Shown piece after piece: positions 33,690 through 46,489 of a stretch of 64,000 bases of DNA. The DNA comes from Posidonia oceanica (lineage: Eukaryota; Streptophyta; Magnoliopsida; Alismatales; Posidoniaceae). The notes below the pieces were generated by a model. That model saw only the letters and a program-made list of their open reading frames with translations. It was not told the DNA's origin and made no database searches. How positions within the stretch are numbered: the stretch's first letter is position 1; the number at the start of each line of letters is the position of its first letter. The position numbers were made by a program, and so were the translations under genes. The DNA lies in contig JAZBRS010000026.1 in NCBI GenBank assembly GCA_037176725.1, positions 98,005,501 to 98,069,500 on the forward strand, written 5' to 3'.

Positions 33690-35450
33690 ATACATCAGTA
33701 TAGAATAATTCAGAATGTTAGTTATTTTAAGTAATTACTGAATTCAGTAGTTACTGAGTTAAGCTGTAAGCCATATGCAGTACATTACTGAATTAAGTAT
33801 AGAGTAATAATTGAATTCACTACTATTAAGTATGGAGTAATTACTGAATTCAGTACTGTTAAGTTACTGAATTAAGTATATAGTAATTACTGAATTCAGT
33901 ACTGTAAGCCATAAGCAAACATAATTCATGCAAACTGAAAAAACTGTAAGCCATATACATATATAAATTGAAAAAACCGATGCAAGTAAGGTTGTAAAAC
34001 AGTAATTAATGGACCATGCAAACTATAAAAAACTAGTAATTACTGAAAAAAGTAATGATACATGCATGGTTACTGAGTTAAGCTGTAAGCCATATGCAGT
34101 ACATTACTGAATTAAGTATAGAGTAATAACTGAATTCACTACTGTTAAGTATGGAATAATTATTGAATTCAGTACTATTAAGTTACTAAATTAAGTATAT
34201 AGTAATTGCTGAATTCAGTACTGTAAGCCATATGCAAACATAATTCATGCAAACTGAAAAAACTGTAAGCCATATACATATATAAACTGAAAAAACTGAT
34301 GCAAGTAAGGTTGTAAAACAGTAATTAATGGACCATGCAAACAATAAAAAACCAGTAATTACTGAAAAAAGTATTGATACATGCATAATTTAGTAATAAC
34401 AATACATATATAAACAGTAATTAATGGACCATGCAAACTATAAAAAACTAGTAATTACTGATTAAGTATATAGTAATTACTGAATACAGTACTGTAAGCC
34501 ATATGCAAACATAATTCATAATTCATTACTATTATGTTTGCTTAACCATAATGCAAACTGATTAAGTACTTACTTAACCATATATGCAAACATAATTCAT
34601 AATTCATTACTTAACACAGTAATTACTGAAAAAATACTTTACCATATATGCAAACACAATTCATTACTAACAATACATGTATAACACAGTACTTACTTAA
34701 CCATATATGCAATTACAAGTGTAATTACTAACTTGTAATTGCATACATGTATAACACAGTACTTAAAAAAAACAAAAATTACTGATAATTCAAATTTAAA
34801 AACCGTAATTTACTAGAGTGTGTAATATATAAGCAAAAAGTAATGATACATGCATAATTAATTAATAACAATACATATATAAACTGATAATTAATGGACC
34901 ATGCAAACTATAAAAAACCAGTAATTACTAAAAAAACACATTTATTACAATAAAAATTACTGGAAATAAAAACTACAATGTCAACATACAAAACAGTATG
35001 TACTTAAATAAACCAAAATATACTGATAATTCAGAAAAAACTGATTCAAGTACGGTTGTAAAACAATCAGTATGTAAAACTGATTAAGTATATAGTAATT
35101 ACTGAATTCAGTACTGTAAGCCATATGCAAACATAATTCATTACTAACAATACATGTATAACACAGTACTTACTTAACCATGCACTTTATAAATTTTCAG
35201 TAATTACTCAATTAGTAACAATCAAACAAAAATACAAATTTAATATATCTGAATTAAGTAATTACTGAGATAACAAATACTCCAGATTTACATTCTGTAA
35301 GCCATATGAACTCATAATTCAGTAATAACAATACATGCATAACACAATACTTACTTAACAATCTATAAATATTATGTAGTTACTAGGAATATATATCAAT
35401 CTCAATTATACTATACAGTAAGATTGAATTCAGTCTTTTTTATTCCAAGG
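33690..35450. repeat. Repeat-packed intron of the Ulp1-like pseudogene, with a 319-bp tandem duplication
   Basis: TTACTGAGTTAAGCTGTAAG starts at 33,751 and again at 34,070 (319-bp period), followed by partial further copies. AGTAATTACTG and GTAAGCCATATGCAAAC recur throughout. The right inverted-repeat arm (34,772-35,033) lies inside it. It is non-coding. Confidence 0.75.
34772..35033 (-). repeat. Right arm of the long inverted repeat
   Basis: Reverse complement matches 14,114-14,375 over about 262 bp. It lies within an intron of the Ulp1-like gene, so it is not the outer end of the element as now arranged. Confidence 0.7.
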
Positions 35451-37756
35451 AAAATGTTATGTAAAACTTACTTGTGCTAGTCTATTTACATGATGCTTTT
35501 TATCCTGCATCCATCTCTTTATCAATGGCCTCTCAAATGGTTAGATGGAAATACACATACCCATGATTTCCCACAGCCAAACCTGTAAAGAAACAAAATT
35601 TATGGGAAACAATGTTAATAGAGCAGCATTTACTGATTTTAAAGAAATGTAAAAGACTACAATTAATTGAGACTTACACAAAGTGCCATTGTACATCCAA
35701 TTAGGTAACTAGAGGCCTTCTCCCCAAGCTTTCTCTTTTTCACAACGTCTGAGCATCTACTCATATTTGCAAAGATCTTATTCAGGATTGTTTGAGCCCA
35801 ATTGCAGTTATCTAAGTTGATCCATCCTCAATATACCCGATAAGATTTGAACTCAAAGTGTAACCAGATTGAGGATATAACAAGGTGGCAAATAATAGTA
35901 AAATCCAAAGTTTCACTATATCACTACTATCATTATTTCCTTGATGAATAAGTTCTTTTAACTTGGATACAAGGTCATCTCTTTTAATTGTGACTTTTTC
36001 ATTTCCAAATATCCTCATTTTGAATTTGTTTCCATCTTCAACTTGTTATCTTTTGATTTTATTTCAATTGGCCCATTTGGAACTCCCAAGATTTGGACAA
36101 TGTTATCTATGGTGAGCTGAACTGCTACACCACCTATCCTAAAGGTCTCATTCCCTAAGTGAGACAAGCAAAGATCATCAAGCAATTGGTTGTCGACATA
36201 CATATAAGGGAAATTTAAGAAATGACCAGAAGGTGTCCTTAGAATGGAGTTCACTTGTTCCTTGGTGAGGTTAAGACCTTGGATAGAATCCCTATACCAT
36301 TTTGGAAAACACCTGTGCTGAACCCAACAATGTGCTGCATACATAAAACAGTAATTTACTGACATAGAAATGACTGATATAAGTTAATAATATTGACATC
36401 TTTTTTATGGAGATTCCTTCATACCATCTGGTTCTCCTGGGTTCCTCCTCTTCCTTCCTCTTTGGATTGCTGTCTCAGACATTTATGAATTAAGAGTAAG
36501 TAAATGTAACATGTTAGTATGAGTAATGCATTACTTATTTAGTAATTACGTATAGAAACATTATCTAGTATGTCAAATGTGATTAGTTACCTTTTGTTGC
36601 ATTCTTAAAGGCCTTTTTGTTGCTAATTTCTTAAGCCTCAAGGATTTACCTCTTTGTGATTGACTTCGTCCTTTTGTGTCATATAGTATGTTACTAACTA
36701 TGATTTTATTGTAGATAGTTGTAGATATGTTATAAATGAGATTTACTAGAAAGAAATGTTTACCTTTTGTATTTTGTGATGGTAGGTCTGATTCTTGTGT
36801 CAATCCAAGACTGAATGTTGGGTTGACATTTGAAGCTATTTTTGGAAATATTGATCATAAACGTGTTAGAATGTATTTTCAGTTTTTATACTGAAAATAA
36901 CCTTTTCAGTATTTACGGTTTTTATAGTAAAGTACAACATTACTGATTTTATTCTATTAATCATATAGTATTACGTTTGCTAATGCAGAAATATGTAATT
37001 ACTGGGAAAAAAATTCATATTTTTTTCTACTAAAAAATATAACTTTCATTTTAATATCAGTTATGTCTTGTACTAAACGTGTCTTTTTCTGGCCATCCTG
37101 CCTTTTGGTTCACTATCCTTTTTTTCAGGAATTACTGCGATGGAAATAAATAAATGTAAGGCGATTTTCATTTTATACCAATATGTGTATATGAACACTA
37201 CAAATGATTAGATATGTCCCTAAATTAATTACACTAATTACTCGACATGCATGTTTCAGTAAACTATGTTACAAGTAAATACTAAAATTAAAGTATTGAA
37301 GCAGGAGTAAATAATTTTTAATGATTTTGCTCAATGTATAATATTTTTTGTATTTACTGAAGAATGCTTTACTTATTTTGCTTAAGTAAGACAGTACCTT
37401 CAATACAGTGTTTTTTTGTATTTACGGAGAAATGTATTAGTCTTACAAATATCTGAATATTGTTAGTAATAAACATTTCTGTTGAAGTTATACATCAGTA
37501 ACTTACTGATTATTTCTATATTTTAATTTTTCAACTTGGAAGAAGAAAACTACGGATATTTGGCTATTTTATGAAAAATACCTAAAAAATGAACTAATCT
37601 TTACAATATTACGCATTTTGTTTATTTCTATGTATTAGATAAGCAAGAGAAATAATGGTCACCTTCTCTTGTTGCAGAAACACCACCTAGGTTTAGACGC
37701 AATCGTCTTATTGAACTAGTAGGAGTTGCAGTTTTTTTCTTCTCTGTTGTCTCCAT

Positions 37757-38214
37757 GAATATTTTTTCCTGTTTCAAAGTTAAAGAACAATAGTGAGAAT
37801 GTCATCACTGTAATGCTTACTCGACACGATCGACGTCAATGGAACAATACGGGATAGTGCTGAAGAGAGATACCTACTTCAGCGGTCGTAGAGGAAGATT
37901 ACGGAGAGAGTGCTGAACAGAGAGACCAACTTCAACCATCGTCGTAGCGTTTATCGTCGCCCGTCGGTTCATAATGGCAAACAAATATTGCAGAGAAGGT
38001 TGGAGACGATGAGGTGTAAGGCAAAGTTAGGGAAAGTAAGAGAGATGTTATTCAGAACTGATGCCGGAGTTGGTGGGTGTTTAATGCGATTTTTTGGAAT
38101 CACGTATCCTAGATTGATGGAGTGGAACCAATATATGCAATTACAAGTTTTTCCTGAGAGTTTGAATGTAATTGCCTTTTTTAAATTGTATGGTTAAGAT
38201 GTATGGTGTGTATT
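37757..38214. other. Right flank of the MULE complex, no gene recognised
   Basis: A plus-strand frame of 95 codons (37,910-38,197; MLNRETNFNHRRS) has no family motif. The sequence is GC-richer at 37,820-38,060 and may be the MULE end region or 5' leader of the minus-strand gene. Confidence 0.4.
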
Positions 38215-39444
38215 TGTAACGACCTGAGTCGCTACCAATACATTCCGAAAAGCCCAACAAATTAAAACTTAATTAAATACAACAATTACAATAAGCTATG
38301 GGCTAAACAACAAGAATATGTGCCAGGAACCTGCAGTGGACAGCTACGTGACTCCGACTATATGCACTATGACTCCAAACCAGCTAACCATCTGCACTTG
38401 TAACTAAAAACACAATAAAGCACACGTGAGTGACTAGAAAATTGTCACCCAGCACACACGTGGCAAAATCACGAGAAAACCGACTTAAAACCACTATACG
38501 GAGTAAAACTGGTCAAAATCCCAAATCCGGGCTCACATAAGCATTTTATAATAATAAAGCACCCTTCCCGAAGCCGAATAAGCTAAATCGAGAAAACAGA
38601 TAAAAAACAAAGCTCTTTAATTGAAAATGGGGCCCACCGGCCCAAAACTACTCAAGCGGGGCCCACTAGCCCAAAACCACTCAAAGCAGGGTCCACTGGC
38701 CCAAAACCACTCAAAGTAGGGCCCACTGGCCCAAAACTATTCAAAATACAATGCCACAAAATAGGCAAGCTCGAGGCCCTCTATGGCCCAAACAAAACAA
38801 GCATGGCCCAACACGGGCACAAAAGAAAAACCAACTAGTCGTGTTGCCTGGCGCCCCAGCAACCGACCTGGCCTCAAGCAGTAGCTAGGGACTCACCCCT
38901 GCAACCCACTACACTGCCACGGGCACCTGCCCTGTAGGGGAGCGTGCCGGTCACGACATCTCACACTAGAGACGCCTCAAAAGCAATCCCCAACTAGGAA
39001 AATGGTCCCCACTCGGGACAAACCACAGGGCACGCAACAGATCGGCGTCCACAAGCTTAGTGCTCCAAACCACTAAAGGCTCCTCACCCCTAGGCTCAGC
39101 CAGCACCCAAACAAGAAGGTGAGTCCTGGTGCCTGTAGCGGCTAGGATATCACGCCTAGCTACGCAAGAGTATCATACCTCCCGAGTCCGCTGCCACGAT
39201 ACTGCTAAGTACAGACGACACTCTGACCCCCGAACCTCAGCCCAAGCGAAGTGTGTGACACACCAAGAACGCCGTCGCACCCCTGGGTCCAAAACACATG
39301 ACTCCCAAGCTTTGGCCACAACAACTTCGACAAATCATTTGCAAAACACCTACGATTTTACTCAAAAATCTCTTTGAAAATATTTTCCTAAATTACCAAA
39401 AATTACAACTAAAAACCCTAAACAAGTCACCAAACATGTACAGG
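38215..39444 (-). mobile_element. Inverted, truncated LTR related to the LARD family
   Basis: Starts TGTAACGACC, the reverse complement of an LTR end GGTCGTTACA. Reading the minus strand, it matches the LARD LTR in order: GTGCTGGGTGAC..GTCACTCACGTGTGCT, and further in, GTATCGTGGCAGCGGACTC followed by GGTATGATACTC and GTGAGGAGCC. It is much more diverged than the LARD LTR pair, so it is an older relative in the opposite orientation. It is cut at 39,444 by the next LTR. Confidence 0.75.
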
Positions 39445-41972
39445 TGTAGACACCCCGATTTTGTAGTCCTTCGTCGGTGGTTTTCTCCTAAGGATGTGCT
39501 CGGTCATGGTGGCCCCCACCTATTCACCACTCCCAAAACTAATCCCAGCCTAAACCTAAACCCAAGCCTTGTCCAAAACCAAGCCCAAACCTAAGCCTTG
39601 CACTAAACCAAGCCTAAACCCAAGTTCAAGCCCAAGCCCAACCAAAATCCAACCAAAAAACACCAAAAAATATCCCAAAATACTCTCTAGGTCGTTGGAC
39701 GCTAGATATGCCCGCGTCTTATGTTGGACGCATGGAATCCAGTGTCTAACACTGTTCAGCCCTCTGGCGTGTTGGACGCCACCTATTGCAGCGTCCAACG
39801 TTGGATGCTGCTCAGATAGGCGTCCAACACACCGGGACTGACAGATTTTGTTTTTGGAATTCCAAATGATTCCCAAGTACAAATCCACTTGTGCCCTCTG
39901 TCCTAAACCCATTTCCGGCCAAGTCCCACGTCCCCTCGTTTCCACTTCAGCTGTTACACCCATGCAAACCAAATAAAAGGATTTTTCTTCCTCCATTGAA
40001 GGAGGAGGCACCCATTTCTGTGATTTTTCAGAGCAAACACCACCTACAAACCTCTGAAATTCCCATACCTCTGGCCAACTCAAGCCTCCTAAGATACAAC
40101 CAGACCTACCCAACTACTTGCCACCGCCTAAGCCACCACAAATCCACCGGAGAAGGCCACCGGCGTCAGGGAAGCCACACCAAACAACAAAACAGGTAAG
40201 TACCTCCTTCCCCATAGCTTAGAACCTTGATTTCTATGTCGTGTACACTTATTTCAATGCATGTTATATACGTTTTGTTTAGTTCATATCTTTATTTACA
40301 GTGATTTCCATTTTCCAGTGATGGGTTCCGACCATGTGAGGCCGCCGGCCATTGCGCATGGCCGAGGACCCATTCACCCCATCGCTTGCATCTCGAGGTC
40401 CCTCATGACCTTCCCGAGCCTCCACCATAAGTCCTAGCCAAGCACCATGGCTTCTTGGCCCTCCAACGGCCGTGGAACCCATTGGATTCTGGTGAGAGGC
40501 AAATGGAGGTGGGGAGGATGCTTTAAACGTCCATTTTGTATAATAATTGCATGGTTATGTTCGTGGTTGTCTATTCTTGCTTGGGGAATGAAGTTTGTTT
40601 GGTTTAGCCTTGATTTGAATTGAAATTCAATCTGAATGCTCTGTCAGTGCGTTGGACGCTGAGTCTAGTGCGTCCAACGTTGGACGCTACCATGGTCAGC
40701 GTCCAACGTCCTGATGATTATTTTTGCATATTTTCGTTTACTGAAATATTTTATACATTTTCTAATGATTTATCCATGTCACATACAGTCTATTTTGATT
40801 CATCCCACTCATCTTCTATTTATAAAAGCATCTGGATTGAAATATGCTTTTCTTCTCTAAGTTTTCACCTTGAAATCTGTCACAAGGTGTAGGACATTGT
40901 TGAATACAGCGTCCAACGTTGGACGCTAGATATCACAGCGTTCAACACTCCTGTTCAGACTTCTGTCCCTTTCGCTTCATAGAATGCCTTTCATTAGCAC
41001 CTGAGGTCTGACATGTGGTGTTTGCAGTTAGCCTAAATCTTTTTCATCTGAGATTTAAACTTTCTACTAGGTTTCTTGGATTTATTTGCTTAGGGGTTTA
41101 TTTGACTCATTTGCTATATTGTTTTACATCCTCGATTGTTTTTCTTTGAAATAATCTTTGAGAATGTTTGAATGGTGAAATGTATGTCATGATTTTATAT
41201 CATATTCCAGTTGTTTTCCTGATTTTTATGAGATAGATGAGATGTCTGTGATTTTCAACTAAAAGCTAATAGCATATCTGAACTTTATGCGTTAGACACT
41301 GCAGTCTATGTGTCTAACGTTGGACACTGTGCATTCCAGCGTCCAACAATTCTAGTAAGCTGAATTTTGATTTTAGCTTTCAAATCTTGATTCTGGGCAT
41401 GTATGTTTATGTTTTGACTATCTAGCTTGATTTGCTTATCCGCAGTTGCTACATGGCATTAAAATCATGTTTACAAATATATGCATTCACATTCTTCAAT
41501 AAACCTGAGTTTAGGTGTTAGACGCTGAGGATCCCAGCATTCAACGTAAGACGTTAGTGGTCCTAGTGTCCAACGCTTTAAGTCAGCTGCATCCTGATTT
41601 GGAGTTGTTTCTTCGTTTCGCTTGTCATTTCCCACATCTGATTGCTTCCAGTGCATGCCCTAGCATCCTTGCATGTTGCTTGATCATTGTTTCCCTTTGC
41701 ATATTGCGTCCTTGCATTGTATGGTTTCTCTAGTGTTTTGTTTCTCACCTGCATTACATTAGAGCAATGATGCATACTGCCTGAGGTTCTTGTGGATTGA
41801 GATCTCTCTTTCCAAGTTGCGGTCAGCATCGCTGAGCATATTCGGATGCATGTTTTCCATCATATATCATGGCATTAGCATATTTTCAAAGGCAAATAGC
41901 ATGTTTTCACTTCGCATGGCATTATCGCCCTCGAGCGTACAGTAAATGGCATCATGGCCTACATTTAGTCAC
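39445..41972 (+). mobile_element. Partial LTR of a Tat/Ogre-type element, interrupted by the giant element
   Basis: Begins TGTAGACACCCCGATTTTG, the same terminal motif as the giant element's LTRs. Near its cut end it shares gcaatgatgcatactgcctg and gcatcgctgagcat with the corresponding part of the giant's LTR (about 48,040-48,115). The giant is inserted at 41,972/41,973, so the rest of this LTR should lie beyond the window. It carries C-rich and spurious frames only. Confidence 0.7.
39690..41580. repeat. Dispersed GCGTCCAACGTTGGACGC palindrome clusters
   Basis: Five clusters at about 39,690-39,830, 40,645-40,715, 40,895-40,950, 41,285-41,350 and 41,514-41,580. The 18-mer is a perfect palindrome at 40,909-40,926. 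Elsewhere half-sites (GTTGGACGCT, AGCGTCCAAC) and variants flank it in inverted order. Confidence 0.8.
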
Positions 41973-44900
41973 TATAGACACCCCATTTTGACAGGCCAGA
42001 TCGATTGGAACCTTCTGGTGGCTGCTGAACCCGAATCTAGACCCAAACCTACACCTTTCTCTTCCCCTTTTCCCTCAAAACAAGCCCAAACTCAACCTAG
42101 GATTACCCCCCTTTCCCGAACCCAAAAACTAACCAAAATTCATAGGAAAACTCACCCCTGATGACTTAGCAAACCCACCAAGAAGCCTGCAAAATTTCAA
42201 ATCAGAATCCCTCCCAAAAACCCTAGGAAACTTAGGCAAAACTACCTTTTTCTACACCTTGAAACCCCTCTAAAACCTTCTCAGAATCAAACCAAAACTT
42301 CAGAGCCAGCTCCTCAAACCCTAGACCCTACACCCGCAAAGTTTCATCCCTTTCCGAGACCTCTAAGCTCCCCTTTTGGCCAAATTATCGTTTTCTCTCT
42401 CCGGGATTATCGTTTTCTCTCTCCTCTCTCTCTCTCCTAATTATCGTCTCTCTTTTCATCCCCTTCTTGCCCTTTTTCTAGCTTGGCCGTGGCCCCCCTC
42501 TGTACTTCTATCCCTTCTCTATCTTATTCCTATTTTTATTTTATTTATAGTATTTTTCCTGAATTTTAAAAATCATTTCCCTCAAACCTATCTCTTTTCC
42601 CTCTATTTCCCTCCTTTTTTCCATTTCCTCCCTTCTTCTCTTTTCCTTTTCTTCCTTTTGCTAAAATCCATAAAAAAGCCTAAAAATCTCTAAAACTCTA
42701 AAACATAAGAGAAACAAACCAGAACTCTAAGAAAAATAATTTAAAAACATAAAACAAACAATTAAAAACTTAAACCCAATTAAACCAAGCTAAAAAGAAA
42801 ATCAAGCATGCAAACTAAAAGATGCAAAACAAACTAAAAGAAAATACTGTAAAATCAAAGAAAAAACTGAAATAAAATCAAAAGCAACCTAAAGTGAAAA
42901 CTCTATCAAAAGAATTAAAAAAAAAAACAAACCCTAAAAAGGAGAATTAAAAAAAAACAAACACTGAAACAAGTAATTAAAGAAGCCAAAGACTTAACTT
43001 AGTAAACATAAGAAGAACAACATAAAAACTTAATTAAAAAGGAAAAGGAAAACACGTTTAAAAGACTTAAAAAAAAAACACCCCATCAAGCCAGAGAAAT
43101 CCAACTAAAAATTTCAAGAAAAATTAACAAATAAAAAATTAAAACATAATTCAAAAGACTTAAGAAAAGAAAACCTTAAAAGATTAAAACTAAAAAAGCC
43201 AAAACCCACTCTAATTAATATAAAAATAAATCCTAAAAATCCTAATCAACATCCTAAAATACTTAACAAGAAAATACAATTTTAAAAAACAATTTAAAAG
43301 ATTTAACAAACACTTAATCAAGTGGAAAACAAATTAAAAACAAAAGAAAGCCCTAAAACCCTAATCAAGCCCAAAACACATTAATTAACCCCAAAACAGT
43401 CATTAAAAAATCTAATTAAAACCCTAACCCACAACACAACCTTTCTAGTATTTTTAATTATTTTTAATTTATTTTTTCCTATTTTATTTCCTTGCTTTTC
43501 CCTCTCTTTCTTTCTTTCTTCCTCTTTTATTTTCTTTTCTTCCTTACTGAGCCCATCAGCCCGTTTTCTTTTTTTCCTTCTTTTTTTTCAAAATCCCAGG
43601 CCCGGCCCACGGCTACAGTCTTCTTCCTCCTTCCCTCCCTCCGCACAGTGCCCGTCGACTGCAGCTGCTGCGATCTCCTGCGGTCTTCTGCCATTGCCAA
43701 GCTCGTGCTCGCACGCCATCTGCTCGGACCGGACCGGTGTGCGCCGAACCTTGTCCGTGCTCCTGCCACCGCTTCCTCGGCAATTAATTGCCACAGTCTT
43801 GCAGACCTGCAACACAAAAAGAGGGAGGAGCAGAACCTTAATCGGAGGAGGAGAGGAGAAGAAACCAGAGGACCGAAGCATCCCCGGAAGAGGGCACCCC
43901 CGAGTGATTCCCAGCCAAAGAGAGAACCCTCCTTTTTCCTCTGGGATCCACCCAGAAACCGGATTTTCTTCCCTTCCCGGCAAACCAAGACCCAAAGAGG
44001 ACACCTCGATTCTCCTCCTTTTCACGCTCCAATTCCAGAGAAGAGAGGGCAGTGAGGGAGAGCTGGAAGGTCCTCCCTGAGCATCCCGGAGAGAAGGCAC
44101 CGTTCCAGAGCATTCCCACACCAAAATCCTCCACTTTTCTTCCTCTGATTTCAGCAAGACTTCGGCTTCTTTTTCGAGCAACCCAAACCCCGTCCAAGTC
44201 CGGATTCCTCTTCCAATTGATCCCCGAAACTCACCCAGGAACCCAGCTATCTCCCTTGACGATCCCATTGCCTTTCCACTGCACGAAACACCTTCAAATC
44301 ACTCTGAACACCAACCAGAACCCAACACAACTCCCCTCAGCAATTCCCTTCGCCACAGCCCACAACCCTCTCCCAAAATCCACCCAGAGACTCACCGAAC
44401 CTCCACCTCTCCAGAGCCCCCGACCTCGAACCCAACCATCCACCACAGCTTCCAAACCCCACAACAAACACCTATCCTAACCTCAGACCAAAATCGGACC
44501 CAAACTCCAAAACCCTTCCACGCTCTCCAGAAAGCCCTTCCAAGCATCCACTTAGCTTCGCCAGCCTCCCAGCAACCCCCCGGAGGCCTCCGCTTCGCCG
44601 GACGAGCAGCGGATAAGGCCCCCCACCTCCGGCTGCCCACTGTCGACCCAAAAACCTCGAACTTCCGCTCGAGCTGCAGAAGCTCCACCTGATCGTCCGA
44701 GGAGCTCCGGAAGAACGTCCTGAAGAAGTCCCAACCTCCGCGAGTCGCTGGAGGTCACCGCTGCGACCAGACGACGACCGCCGGCCATCTCCGACTCTGT
44801 CGAGGTCGGGGGCACACTCCGGACGCGAACGCAGGTAATTCCTTGCCTCCCCCGCTCCCTCTCCTCCTCCTGATGCTTTTCCGCCAACCAGAAGTAGATT

Positions 44901-45142
44901 TCCGGCCCTCCAGCTCCGCCTGCAACTCGCCGGTCACTCCTTCTTCTCCGGCACCGATACTCTGTCTTCTCGCTGTTCCGGCCGACAGAGCGGTCCTCCG
45001 ACAGCCTCCGAAGCTCCGGACGAACGTCGGTAGCGCCCTCCGCCGTCTCACGCCTCCCCAAGCCCCCTATGTTGGCGGTGGTGAGCGCCGGTGGCTCACT
45101 GCTACAGTGCCAGCCACCGCCGGCAAATCACTGTGCAGTTAT

Positions 45143-45160
45143 TTTTCTGATTATATAGTT
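45143..45160 (+). promoter_or_regulatory. Possible TATA box of the giant LTR
   Basis: GATTATATAGTTTC sits at the change from GC-rich to T-rich sequence. The position in the LTR is plausible for a U3/R boundary, but there is no independent support. Confidence 0.25.
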
Positions 45161-46489
45161 TCTGTGCAAACATTGCATTTCTGCCTTAAGTTTTTATATT
45201 TTTGCGTGTTAGTCCTTAGTTTATTTAAGTTGCTTAGTTTTTAATTTGATATCATGCTAAATTGCTGCTTTTATTCCTGTCTTTCAGTATTTTCCTTTTG
45301 GTCCTGTTACTGTGCTGTGTAGTTGTAATTTTTTATGTTTTAGTCCCTCTGTTTCTAATTTTTGCATTTAGGTCCTATTCTAAATCAGATCATTTAATTG
45401 CATGCATTTTGCCATATCATATTGCATTCTGTGTCCCCATGCTTTACTGATTTTGCACTTAGGTCCATGCACTGTGGTAACTTAGGCTTTATTTTTGATT
45501 TTTGCATACTGCATTGCATATTTGCCCCTCTATTTTTGCATTTTTGCATTTAGGTCCATTTTAAATGGACAGTAGCCCCCTGCATGCATTTTTACTTATT
45601 ACATTGCATTTTGGCCCCTATTTTTTTCAAAAATTGCACATCAGTCCTGTCTTTTGGTTTTCAGAGCATATTTTGCATATAAAATTGCATATTTGACCTT
45701 TGCATGTTTTAAAAATGACACATAGGTCCTTGTATCCTTTTAAAGGCATGTAAAATGACTGTTTTGCCCCTAAAATTGCATCCCAGCTCCCATGCTTACA
45801 AAATTGCATGTAGACTCTCCACTTGCATTTCCGGACTCCCTAGAACCCTGTTTCCTGGAAAATTTGCACTTTAGACCCCAGTCTTTTTCAAAATTGCATT
45901 CTGACCTCCTTTTGTTTTCAAAACTTATTCTGATGCATACCCTCTTTTCAAAATAGCTTTCTCAACCCAGTCTTTTGCAAAATAACCCTCTGCCTTCTCT
46001 TGTTTTCAAAACCCTCTTCTGTGGACCCCATCCTTTGTGAAAACCTGCATTTAGCCCATTTTCTTTTTCAAAAATGCTTTTGAACTCTTGTCTTTTCCAA
46101 TTTTCTCCCCCTTGTTTCCTCTTGCTTTTGCATGCATTCTGCATCCATTTAGTCTTGCATTTTAGCATCCTTTTGCACACACTAAGCACCTTTAGCTCCC
46201 CTTCGCTTGGGAGGACCTTTTGCACACCCTAGGACCTCCTGAACACTTAGATCTGTTCTTCTCCCCTGTTCTGGCCCTCCTCCCATGAAGCTGCGATATC
46301 TTCCGATCCAGCCGTTGGATCTTCTCAAGCAAGCTGTCTGGATGACCGCGGCGAAGCGCTCTTCAGCATGGACCAGGCAGATCTCAGATCAGGCTCCGGA
46401 TGCCCAAGATAAGTCCCCCTGAACTTCGGCAGTATCGTTTTGCATATCATTCGCATCGCATGGCTTTTGCGCGCTCTTTTTCGCATTGT

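Larger units (their letters stand above)
31773..37756 (-). pseudogene. MULE accessory gene: PMD/DUF1985-like domain, coiled coil and Ulp1-like cysteine protease; inactivated
   Basis: Multi-exon minus-strand gene. Exon 1 is 37,756-37,663 (METTEKKKTATPTSS). Later exons give PTFSLGLTQESDLPSQ (about 36,830), GRKRRNPGEPDG (36,480), and a mobile-domain-like segment at 36,365-35,560 (FLNFPYMYVDNQLLDDLCLS, FRIGGVAVQLTIDNIVQIL, then WAQTILNKIF). A coiled coil follows at about 33,640-33,261 (ENRIKNLEEQLKEKE). The C-terminal Ulp1/SENP protease runs from about 32,800 to 31,773 (THWHLLDVD, then SLDCGIFLLKACE). Ulp1 proteases remove SUMO, and KI-type MULEs carry such genes beside the transposase. Stops (TAA at about 35,541 and 33,540) and frame changes (about 35,815 and 33,270) make it a pseudogene. 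The usual catalytic Asp of the YDS motif reads YNS. Confidence 0.82.

Noticed and set aside
43492..45244. Several 100-226-codon ORFs on both strands
   Set aside because: GC-rich part of the giant LTR; overlapping frames on both strands with compositionally biased Pro/Ser/Arg peptides and no domains.
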